Positions 6,981 to 12,674 of a DNA stretch of 12,674 nucleotides are shown here, piece by piece. How positions within the stretch are numbered: position 1 is the stretch's first letter; each line of letters starts with the position of its first letter. Position numbers and translations under genes: made by a program. A model generated the notes under the pieces. That model saw only the letters and a list, made by a program, of their open reading frames with translations. It did not search any database and was not told the origin of the DNA. Source of the DNA: DATFLK01 sp035267815 (GTDB lineage Bacteria > Pseudomonadota > Zetaproteobacteria > Mariprofundales > Mariprofundaceae); NCBI GenBank assembly GCA_035267815.1, contig DATFLK010000146.1, positions 1 to 12,674 of the forward strand, given 5' to 3'.

Positions 6981-9233
6981 TTAGGCGGGTTCAGTCACCC
7001 CGTCGTATAAAAAGGCAGGTTGCCCCTTTTTCAATTGGACACGGACGCGGCCACCCTTCTGCAGGCGCCCGAACAACAGCTCATCCGCCAATGGCTTCTT
7101 GATATGCTCCTGAATCAGACGCGCCATCGGACGAGCACCCATCAGCGGGTCATACCCACGCTCAGCCAGCCAGCGCCGTACAGACTGGTTGACCTCGAGC
7201 TCCACGCCTTTGATATCAAGCTGGGTTTCGAGCTCGATAATGAATTTGTCTACCACATGCAGAATGCTCTTCTCCTCGAGCGGAGAGAAGGGGATAATAG
7301 CATCGAGCCGGTTGCGGAATTCAGGGGAGAACATGCGTTTGATCGCCTCGGAGCCATCATTACGACTCTCCTGCGGATTGAATCCGATCACCTGACGCTG
7401 CATCTCCGCACTGCCGGCATTACTGGTCATGATCAGAATCACGTGCCTGAAGTCGGCTGAACGACCACTATTGTCCGTCAACTTACCGTGATCCATCACC
7501 TGCAGCAGCACATTGAACATATCCATATGTGCCTTCTCGAATTCGTCCAGCAGCAATACGGCATGCGGATGCTTGCTGATAGCCTCGGTGAGCAAGCCAC
7601 CTTGATCGAAGCCGACATATCCCGGAGGTGCACCGATCAGCCGTGACACGGCATGTGCCTCCATGTACTCGGACATATCGAAACGGATCAGCTCCAGTCC
7701 CATGATATTGGCAAGTTGGCGTGCCACCTCGGTCTTGCCCACACCGGTCGGTCCTGTGAACAGAAAGCTGCCGATCGGTTTTTCCGGGTGCGAGAGTCCC
7801 GCCCGGGAGAGCTTAATCGCGGCGCTCAGGGCCCCGATCGCGTTATCCTGGCCGAATACTGTCATCTTCAGGTCGCGCTCCAGGTTCCTCAGGCTCTTCT
7901 TGTCGGACGCGGAGACACTGCGTGGCGGAATACGGGCGATCTGGGCCACGGTCTTCTCGACATCGCCGACGCTTATCTGTTTCCGGCGCTTGCCGCCGGG
8001 GCTGACACGTATCGCCGCACCGGCCTCGTCCAGCACATCGATGGCCGAATCGGGCAGATAACGATCATGGATATGCCGTGCCGCCAGTTCAGCCGCCACA
8101 CGGATTGCGGCGCGGCTATAGCTGATTTCGTGATGTGCCTCGAGTCGGGATTTCAGCCCTTCGAGAATACGGATGCTCTCCTCGACACTTGGTGCCGGAA
8201 TATCGACCTTCTGGAATCGGCGTGAAAGGGCCCGGTCCTTCTCAAACAGGCTGCGATACTCCTGATAGGTCGTGGCACCGATACAGCGCAATTCACCGTT
8301 GGCCAATGCCGGCTTGAGGAGGTTAGAGGCATCCAGAGCCCCGCCGCTGGCAGAGCCCGCGCCGATCACGGTATGGATCTCGTCTATAAAGAGAACGGCA
8401 TGAGGCTCATCACCCAGTGTTTTCAATACACCCTTGAGACGTTCCTCGAAATCACCGCGATACTTGGTGCCAGCCAGCAATGCCCCCATGTCGAGCGCAA
8501 AGATCTCGGCATCGCGCATCATTTCGGGGACCTCTCCGTTCACAATCTGCTGTGCGAGGCCTTCGGCAATCGCCGTCTTTCCCACCCCGGCCTCGCCAAC
8601 CAGAAGGGGGTTGTTCTTGCGCCTGCGGCAAAGGATATGAATACAGCGAGTCAGTTCGTTCTCCCTGCCAATCAGTGGGTCGAGTTTTCCCTGCCGTGCA
8701 CGTTCATTGAGATTGATCGTAAAACGGGTGAGGGGACTGGTTGCCGGATCAATCTCGTCCTGACGGGGTTTCTCCGACTCCTTCTCTCGGGACTCGTTTT
8801 CCATCACCTTTCGAATGCCATGAGATATATAGTTCACCACGTCGAGGCGGGAAATGCCGGCCTCCTTCAGGTAATAGACGGCGTGAGAGTCCTTTTCGGA
8901 GAAGATGGCCACCAGGATATAGGCACCACCCACCTCGCGCTTGCCGGACGCCTGTGCCTGCATCACAGCACGCTGAATCACCCGCTGCAGGGCAATACTG
9001 GCTGTCGTCTCACCAGCCCCTTCGGGGAGCACGGCGACATGCTCCGAGATAAAACGTGTCAACTGGTGCTTCAGATGGTCGATGTCACCGCCACAGGCCT
9101 TGATGACCGTCCCCGCTTCGGTGTTATCAAGCAAGCCGAGCAGTAGGTGCTCCACCGTGACGAATTCGTTGCGGTGGAGGTGTGCGGAACGGAAGACATC
9201 ATTGAGTGTATGTTCGAGTTCGTCACTCAGCAT
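6981..9233 (-). CDS. clpA: ATP-dependent Clp protease ATP-binding subunit ClpA
   Basis: Hexameric AAA+ unfoldase that delivers substrates to ClpP. 750 residues, against about 758 in E. coli. N-terminal repeat domain 1-145; first AAA module with Walker A GEAGVGKT (213-220), pore loop KYRG (257-260) and Walker B VLFIDE (280-285); second module with Walker A GPTGVGKT (494-501), Walker B VLLLDE (559-564), pore loop GYVG (538-541) and arginine-rich EFRNR (638-642). VIGF (615-618) matches the IGF/IGL loop that docks into ClpP. No middle coiled coil is present, which separates it from ClpB and ClpC. The ATG at 9233 overlaps the end of clpS by 7 bp and has GGAG (9245-9242) 8 nt upstream inside clpS. 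All key residues are intact. No clpP is in the window. Confidence 0.98.
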   Translation of the reverse strand: MLSDELEHTLNDVFRSAHLHRNEFVTVEHLLLGLLDNTEAGTVIKACGGDIDHLKHQLTRFISEHVAVLPEGAGETTASIALQRVIQRAVMQAQASGKREVGGAYILVAIFSEKDSHAVYYLKEAGISRLDVVNYISHGIRKVMENESREKESEKPRQDEIDPATSPLTRFTINLNERARQGKLDPLIGRENELTRCIHILCRRRKNNPLLVGEAGVGKTAIAEGLAQQIVNGEVPEMMRDAEIFALDMGALLAGTKYRGDFEERLKGVLKTLGDEPHAVLFIDEIHTVIGAGSASGGALDASNLLKPALANGELRCIGATTYQEYRSLFEKDRALSRRFQKVDIPAPSVEESIRILEGLKSRLEAHHEISYSRAAIRVAAELAARHIHDRYLPDSAIDVLDEAGAAIRVSPGGKRRKQISVGDVEKTVAQIARIPPRSVSASDKKSLRNLERDLKMTVFGQDNAIGALSAAIKLSRAGLSHPEKPIGSFLFTGPTGVGKTEVARQLANIMGLELIRFDMSEYMEAHAVSRLIGAPPGYVGFDQGGLLTEAISKHPHAVLLLDEFEKAHMDMFNVLLQVMDHGKLTDNSGRSADFRHVILIMTSNAGSAEMQRQVIGFNPQESRNDGSEAIKRMFSPEFRNRLDAIIPFSPLEEKSILHVVDKFIIELETQLDIKGVELEVNQSVRRWLAERGYDPLMGARPMARLIQEHIKKPLADELLFGRLQKGGRVRVQLKKGQPAFLYDGVTEPA

Positions 9234-9547
9234 GATATTTTCTCCATGACACAGCGTAACGGATAACCCTCGTTCTGACTCGCATGCTCGACCTGCGCCA
9301 CCTTGCTTTCGGCAATCTCATAGGGATAGAGACCGCACAGGCCGCGCCCTTCATGGTGCACGGAAAGCATGATGCGGGTGGCTTCCTCTTCCGGTTTCTG
9401 GAAGAATCCACGCAGGATTTCCACCACAAAATCCATGGGTGTGAAATCGTCGTTGAGCAGCAGAACCTGATACATCGGGGGCTTCTGAAGCTCCGGACGA
9501 TCGGTCACCGTCAGGGGTGTTGATTCGTGGTCGTTGGCGGTACTCAT
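9227..9547 (-). CDS. clpS: ClpS adaptor (N-degron recognition) for ClpAP
   Basis: Small adaptor that binds N-terminal Phe, Leu, Trp or Tyr of substrates and hands them to ClpA. 106 residues, the same length as E. coli ClpS. Seen: a flexible N-terminal 20-25 residues, YQVLLLNDDFTPMDF (26-40) with N32, D33 and D34, and VHHEG (63-67) with H64, the residues expected to line the N-degron pocket, then CGLYPYEIAESKV and the C-terminal PLRCVMEK. ATG 9547 is chosen because the protein then matches the family length; an in-frame ATG at 9559 would add four residues. Neither has a clear Shine-Dalgarno. The gene overlaps clpA by 7 bp, so translation is probably coupled. Confidence 0.97.
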   Translation of the reverse strand: MSTANDHESTPLTVTDRPELQKPPMYQVLLLNDDFTPMDFVVEILRGFFQKPEEEATRIMLSVHHEGRGLCGLYPYEIAESKVAQVEHASQNEGYPLRCVMEKISC

Positions 9548-9554
9548 GCATTTA

Positions 9555-9584
9555 ATCATAACGCATTCGCATAAAAAAACCCAA
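9555..9584 (-). promoter_or_regulatory. Candidate clpSA promoter
   Basis: On the minus strand TTGGGT (9584-9579), a T-tract (9578-9572) and TATGAT (9560-9555, 5 of 6 consensus) are separated by an 18-bp spacer. The expected start of transcription would fall on or beside the ATG at 9547, so a leaderless clpS mRNA is possible. The -35 match is weak. Confidence 0.35.
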
Positions 9585-9606
9585 GCCGAATTTGGCGCCG
9601 CAGAAG

Positions 9607-9611
9607 AGGAG
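9607..9611 (+). promoter_or_regulatory. Ribosome binding site fixing the cbbY-like start
   Basis: AGGAG ends 7 nt before ATG 9619. It supports that start over an upstream in-frame initiation codon at 9592, which would have the Shine-Dalgarno inside its own coding sequence. Confidence 0.75.
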
Positions 9612-9618
9612 ATTGGAA

Positions 9619-10374
9619 ATGTCTAAATTACGCGCCCTGTTATGGGATGTGGACGGCACACTCGCCGACACCGAACGTGATGGTCACCGGGTGGCTTTCA
9701 ACATGGCATTCGATGAAGCGGGGCATGCACGTGAATGGGATGTGCCGACTTACGGCGATCTGCTGGCTGTCACTGGCGGTAAGGAGCGCATTCGTCACGA
9801 CATCCGACGCGGTGACATGCCGGAGATGTCCGATGAGTGCATCGCCGAACTGCATGCGCGCAAAACACGGCTCTATCAGAACCTGATCGCGGAAGGACAC
9901 ATTCCGCTACGCCCAGGAGTGCGGCGACTTCTGGAAGAGGCATATGCAGCCGGTATTACACTGGGAGTGGCAACCACCACGACACCGGCTGCACTGGATG
10001 CCCTGATCGAGCACTCCTTGGGCCGTGAATGGTTCGACCGTTTTGCCGTCCTGGCTGCCGGTGATATCGTGCCCTCTAAAAAGCCGGCGCCGGACATCTA
10101 TCTGCATGCCATGCAGGCACTGCATGTAAGTCCGGAAGAGACGCTGGCCATGGAGGACTCCGAAAACGGCTGGCTGGCGGCGAAAGCAGCCGGGCTCAAG
10201 TGTGTGGTGACGGTCAACGATTATACCCGCAATCACGACTTCAGCGGTGCCGATTTGGTGGTTTCCGGACTGGGCGAACCGGGCGGCGATGCGGTTGAGG
10301 TTCTGGCCAACCCGCACCAACTGAAGCTTCACCATGTCGAACTACAACATCTAGAGGCAATCGTACATGGATAA
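9619..10374 (+). CDS. cbbY: HAD-superfamily hydrolase, CbbY type (probable xylulose-1,5-bisphosphate phosphatase)
   Basis: A 251-residue cytosolic HAD subfamily IA phosphatase. Nucleophile motif DVDGT (D10, D12), E19 in LADTERDGH, cap-domain block LLAVTGGKERIRH (48-60), threonine-rich motif II (ATTTT, 118-122), motif III SKKPAPD (153-159) and motif IV EDSENG (179-184). The TGGKERI block and the DTE placement are characteristic of CbbY. In Rhodobacter sphaeroides CbbY removes the Rubisco inhibitor xylulose-1,5-bisphosphate; by my alignment D10, D12 and E19 match its D8, D10 and E17. If the assignment holds, the organism probably fixes CO2 by the Calvin cycle, but no Rubisco gene is in this window. 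It overlaps the next gene by 8 bp and is divergent from clpS with a gap of about 70 bp. A general phosphoglycolate or sugar phosphatase is the alternative. Confidence 0.85.
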   Translation: MSKLRALLWDVDGTLADTERDGHRVAFNMAFDEAGHAREWDVPTYGDLLAVTGGKERIRHDIRRGDMPEMSDECIAELHARKTRLYQNLIAEGHIPLRPGVRRLLEEAYAAGITLGVATTTTPAALDALIEHSLGREWFDRFAVLAAGDIVPSKKPAPDIYLHAMQALHVSPEETLAMEDSENGWLAAKAAGLKCVVTVNDYTRNHDFSGADLVVSGLGEPGGDAVEVLANPHQLKLHHVELQHLEAIVHG

Positions 10375-11140
10375 TTTCGAGCTTTTTGACACCCACTGTC
10401 ATCCCGACTTCCCGCACTATACGGAAGACCGGAATGCGGTGCTGAACCGCATGCGTGAGGCCGGTGTCACGCGAATTGTCGGCGTCGGCGTGGAACTCGA
10501 CACATTACCCGGCCTGCGGGCATTTGCCGAAGCGCACGACCACGTCTGGTTCTCCGTCGGCATCCATCCCAATCATAAAGTGACTGAAGAGCCGACGATC
10601 GATCGACTCGAGGAACTGGCCGATCATGACAAGTGTGTTGCCATCGGTGAAACCGGTATGGATTTTTTCCATCAAGAGGTTGAACCCGATGTACAGGCGG
10701 AACGCCTGCGCACCCATATCCAAACAGCAAAACGGACGGACAAGCCGGTGATCGTGCACATGCGTAATGCCGATGAGCCCACACTGCGCATCATGAAGGA
10801 GGAGGGGATCGAGTCGTGTGGTGGCATCATGCACTGCTTCTCCTCCACGTGGGAGGTGGCCAAAGCGGCGCTGGATCTGAACATGTCGATCTCCTTCTCT
10901 GGCAACGTAACCTTCAAGCGCAACGACGAGCTAAGGGATGTGGCCAGAAAGGTGCCGGAGCGCTCCCTTCTGATCGAGACGGACAGCCCTTATCTGGCTC
11001 CGGTACCAATGCGTGGCAAACGAAATGAACCCGCTTATGTGCGTCATGTGGCCGAGTGTATTGCCGAGGTCCGTGGTTCATCTCTTGCACACATCGCAAA
11101 TGTTACAACGGAGAATGGGCGGGCACGTTTCGGTGTATAG
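10367..11140 (+). CDS. ycfH: TatD-family metal-dependent deoxyribonuclease, YcfH type
   Basis: TIM-barrel amidohydrolase-fold nuclease; E. coli TatD is a 3'-5' DNA/RNA exonuclease active in DNA repair and RNA turnover. 257 residues, normal length. Metal ligands seen: HCH (H10, H12), GET with E95, VHMR with H131, MHCFS with H156, and ETDSPYL with D206. The stretch CGGIMHCF, ISFSGNVTFK and ETDSPYLAPVPMRGK is closer to E. coli YcfH than to TatD itself. The C-terminus keeps the usual TTENGRARFG. Start ATG 10367 has AGAGG (10353-10357) 9 nt upstream, inside the previous gene, and overlaps it by 8 bp, so the two are cotranscribed. The Rossmann-chemoreceptor gene begins 79 bp later. Confidence 0.95.
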   Translation: MDNFELFDTHCHPDFPHYTEDRNAVLNRMREAGVTRIVGVGVELDTLPGLRAFAEAHDHVWFSVGIHPNHKVTEEPTIDRLEELADHDKCVAIGETGMDFFHQEVEPDVQAERLRTHIQTAKRTDKPVIVHMRNADEPTLRIMKEEGIESCGGIMHCFSSTWEVAKAALDLNMSISFSGNVTFKRNDELRDVARKVPERSLLIETDSPYLAPVPMRGKRNEPAYVRHVAECIAEVRGSSLAHIANVTTENGRARFGV

Positions 11141-11209
11141 CCGGAACCGCATCAACTTGCGCTGATCGCACGGCGCTGTCACCATCGATTCCTGTTTGAG
11201 GGGAATATG

Positions 11210-11214
11210 GGAGG
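11210..11214 (+). promoter_or_regulatory. Ribosome binding site fixing the Rossmann-MCP start
   Basis: GGAGG, inside a GGGAGGGGG run at 11209-11217, stands 5 nt before ATG 11220. It makes that start much better than the in-frame TTG at 11196, and shows that the Rossmann part is the true N-terminus. Confidence 0.8.
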
Positions 11215-11219
11215 GGGAC

Positions 11220-11873
11220 ATGGCCACACCTGAAACGCGACATACCATCGGCATCGTCGGCGGTGGTAGAGGTGGTTGCGATCTTCTGAAGATGTTTGCC
11301 GGAAGCGACAAGGTCGACATCCATTTTGTCGTGGATCCGAGCGACGACGCAGAGGGTATCCGAATGGCCCAAGGGCTCGGTATCACCACGCTCTCCGATA
11401 CGGAGAGCGCCCTGCGCGACTATCCGGTCGACTATGTCATCGAAGCCACGGGCGTACCTGCAGTTCTACAGCGGGTCACTGACCATCTTTCCGGAAAAAG
11501 CGAGGTCATCAACAGTAAAACTGCCCTGTTTCTGTTTCGCATCGTCGAGGAGAGCCAGCGCAAGGCAAACGAAAAGCTTCACCAAGATATTCGAAACATC
11601 CAGAACACGATATCGGAGAGCGTCGGCAACTCGCAGGAGGCGTTGGACGGCATCAAGAAGGTGGCCAGTAACCTGACGCTGTTGTCGCTGAACGCCGGCA
11701 TCGAGGCGGCCCGTGCCGGAGATCATGGACGGGGCTTTGCGATCGTGGCCGAGAAGGTGCAGGAGACGGCCAAAACTGCCAAACAACTTGCGGAAAATGT
11801 TGAAAAGGTCAACAACGAGATCCTCAGCCTGGCCACCGATATTGACCAGTCGCTGCAGTCCATGGAGTGCTGA
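11220..11873 (+). CDS. Soluble fusion of a Rossmann nucleotide-binding domain and a short chemoreceptor signalling hairpin
   Basis: A 217-residue protein with no membrane segment. Residues 8-105 form a Rossmann fold: TIGIVGGGRGG (9-19) carries GxGxxG, VVDP (37-40) ends the second strand with D39, which suggests NAD(H) preference, and VDYVIEATG (70-78) resembles DapB, homoserine dehydrogenase and Gfo/Idh/MocA proteins, but no catalytic domain follows. Residues about 108-217 form a helical hairpin whose tip, LLSLNAGIEAARAGDHGRGFAIVAEKV (154-180), is the signature of methyl-accepting chemotaxis proteins, which activate CheA through CheW. Arms of only about 6-7 heptads leave little room for adaptation helices, and there is no CheR/CheB tether pentapeptide. 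Against E. coli Tsr, E385 and R388 are kept, but F373, E402 and R404 correspond to S150, K179 and Q181. It probably senses a nucleotide or redox state and feeds a chemotaxis-like array. It follows the TatD-type gene by 79 bp, and no che gene is visible. Function is inferred from domains only. Confidence 0.85.
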   Translation: MATPETRHTIGIVGGGRGGCDLLKMFAGSDKVDIHFVVDPSDDAEGIRMAQGLGITTLSDTESALRDYPVDYVIEATGVPAVLQRVTDHLSGKSEVINSKTALFLFRIVEESQRKANEKLHQDIRNIQNTISESVGNSQEALDGIKKVASNLTLLSLNAGIEAARAGDHGRGFAIVAEKVQETAKTAKQLAENVEKVNNEILSLATDIDQSLQSMEC

Positions 11874-11886
11874 ACACCGGCACTCC
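11864..11886. terminator. Perfect hairpin at a convergent gene junction
   Basis: GGAGTGC (11864-11870) pairs exactly with GCACTCC (11880-11886) around a 9-nt loop that contains the stop codon of the Rossmann-MCP gene. It lies 7 bp past the tadA stop on the other strand. No T-tract follows in either direction, so it is a possible bidirectional 3'-end or weak terminator rather than a canonical one. Confidence 0.4.
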
Positions 11887-11893
11887 GCGAAAA

Positions 11894-12376
11894 TTACCCG
11901 CCCTGACGCCGACCGCGGAAGAAGTCTTTCAACAGCGCACCACATGCTTCGGCCAGCACGCCACCGTGCACCTGTGGCTGATGATTCAAGCGCACATCGT
12001 CCAACACCCGGTAGAGTGATTCCACGGCCCCCGTTTTGGGATCGCGTGCGCCATACACCACCCGGGCAATGCGCGCATGCACGATTGCCCCGGCGCACAT
12101 GGTGCAGGGCTCAAGCGTGACATAGAGCGTACTGCCCGTCAGACGATAGTTGTCCGTCAGCTGGCAGGCGGCCCGAATGGTCCGTATCTCTGCATGGGCC
12201 GTCGCATCGTGCATGGAGATCGGCGCATTGTGACCGACAACATGTCGACCATCGGGCAATACAAGCACGCCACCGACCGGGACCTCTCCCTTTTCTGTCG
12301 CAATTTCAGCCTGTTGCAGGGCAATTCTCATGTATTTCTCATCGTTCTTACGAGGTGTCTCGGCGACTGTGGTCAT
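11894..12376 (-). CDS. tadA: tRNA-specific adenosine deaminase TadA
   Basis: Zinc deaminase that converts A34 of tRNA-Arg(ACG) to inosine, needed to read CGC and CGA codons. 160 residues, the usual size. The active site is complete: HAE at 61-63 (zinc ligand H61, proton shuttle E63) and PCTMC at 90-94 (zinc ligands C91 and C94). The flanking EVPVGGVLV, NYRLTGSTLYVTLE, ARIARVVYGARDPKTGA and the C-terminal LLKDFFRGRRQ are all typical of TadA. ATG 12376 lies 4 bp after the stop of the ABC permease gene, with AGGA 11 nt upstream inside the permease, so the two genes are cotranscribed and perhaps translationally coupled. A longer frame from 12412 would overlap the permease and has no family support. 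Confidence 0.96.
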   Translation of the reverse strand: MTTVAETPRKNDEKYMRIALQQAEIATEKGEVPVGGVLVLPDGRHVVGHNAPISMHDATAHAEIRTIRAACQLTDNYRLTGSTLYVTLEPCTMCAGAIVHARIARVVYGARDPKTGAVESLYRVLDDVRLNHQPQVHGGVLAEACGALLKDFFRGRRQGG

Positions 12377-12380
12377 GCCT

Positions 12381-12674
12381 TCAACGTTCCTGCAGGCGCG
12401 GATCGAACACATCCCTGAGCCCTTCGCCGAGAAGGTTGTAGCCCAGTACGGTGATCAGAATCGCCATGCCCGGATAGAGTGACAACCACCATGCAATCTG
12501 GATGTTGTCTTTTCCCTCGGTGAGGATGTTGCCCCACGAAGGATCCGGCGGTTGCACGCCAAGGCCAAGAAAGGAGAGGCCCGATTCCACCAGAACGGCA
12601 CCGGCGATCCCCAAAACCGCGGAAACCAGAATGGGCGCCATGGCATTGGGCAGCAGATAGCGCCATACCAGACG
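12381..12674 (-). CDS. ABC transporter permease, DppC/OppC (peptide/nickel) family, C-terminal part
   Basis: The last 97 residues of an inner-membrane permease; the 5' part is beyond the right edge. It begins inside the conserved cytoplasmic loop (RYLLPNAMAPIL, the end of the EAA motif that contacts the ATPase), followed by a hydrophobic helix, then VESGLSFLGLGVQPPDPSWGNIL, a family hallmark, and a final helix (LSLYPGMAILITVLGYNLLGEGLRD) ending in FDPRLQER. This matches the second permease (DppC/OppC) of binding-protein-dependent peptide, dipeptide or nickel importers; the substrate cannot be told from this piece. The stop is at 12381 and tadA follows after 4 bp. No in-window fault is seen. 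Confidence 0.93.
   Translation of the reverse strand, partial: RLVWRYLLPNAMAPILVSAVLGIAGAVLVESGLSFLGLGVQPPDPSWGNILTEGKDNIQIAWWLSLYPGMAILITVLGYNLLGEGLRDVFDPRLQER

Noticed and set aside
9572..9600. Possible intrinsic terminator before a T-tract on the minus strand
   Set aside because: The stem is only 3-4 bp, and no minus-strand gene lies upstream to be terminated; the T-tract fits the clpS promoter region better.
1..12674. CRISPR arrays, tRNA or rRNA genes, insertion sequences, attachment sites
   Set aside because: No regularly spaced repeats, cloverleaf-like sequences, transposase motifs or flanking terminal repeats were found by eye on either strand.

Overview
The window comes from a Gram-negative, proteobacterium-like chromosome. 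It carries an LPS-export permease (LptF), a ClpS/ClpA adaptor-unfoldase pair, RlmN and TadA. A CbbY-type sugar-phosphate phosphatase suggests, but does not prove, an autotroph with a Calvin cycle. The genus cannot be assigned from sequence alone. A zetaproteobacterium or a related autotroph is a guess. No tRNA, rRNA, insertion sequence or CRISPR array is seen, and gene density is high.

Layout, left to right. (1) The first 274 codons of rlmN lie on the minus strand and run off the left edge. (2) A plus-strand ATP-grasp protein of unknown substrate is read divergently from rlmN. (3) A minus-strand pair follows: a membrane protein whose PHP metallohydrolase domain sits between two groups of three membrane helices, and downstream of it a zinc ribbon + kinase-like + HDOD regulator. 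The kinase-like domain has lost the catalytic HRD aspartate, the DFG glycine and the APE segment, so it looks like a pseudokinase. (4) An AT-rich gap of about 310 bp holds a perfect DnaA box, a one-mismatch DnaA-like box and a perfect TATAAT. It separates this pair from lptF. (5) lptF meets clpA tail to tail with no bases between the stop codons. clpS-clpA is a normal overlapping minus-strand operon. (6) A plus-strand run follows: cbbY-like phosphatase, a TatD/YcfH-type nuclease overlapping it by 8 bp, and a 217-residue soluble protein that joins a Rossmann nucleotide-binding domain to a very short chemoreceptor signalling hairpin. (7) A minus-strand pair ends the window: the C-terminus of an oligopeptide/dipeptide ABC permease, then tadA 4 bp downstream.

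Housekeeping genes (rlmN, lptF, clpSA, tatD type, tadA) make up most of the window. The unusual content is the Rossmann-chemoreceptor fusion, the pseudokinase-HDOD protein, its membrane-PHP partner and the orphan ATP-grasp enzyme. The PHP gene and the N-terminal half of the pseudokinase gene are visibly poorer in G+C than clpA, which may mean a separate origin.
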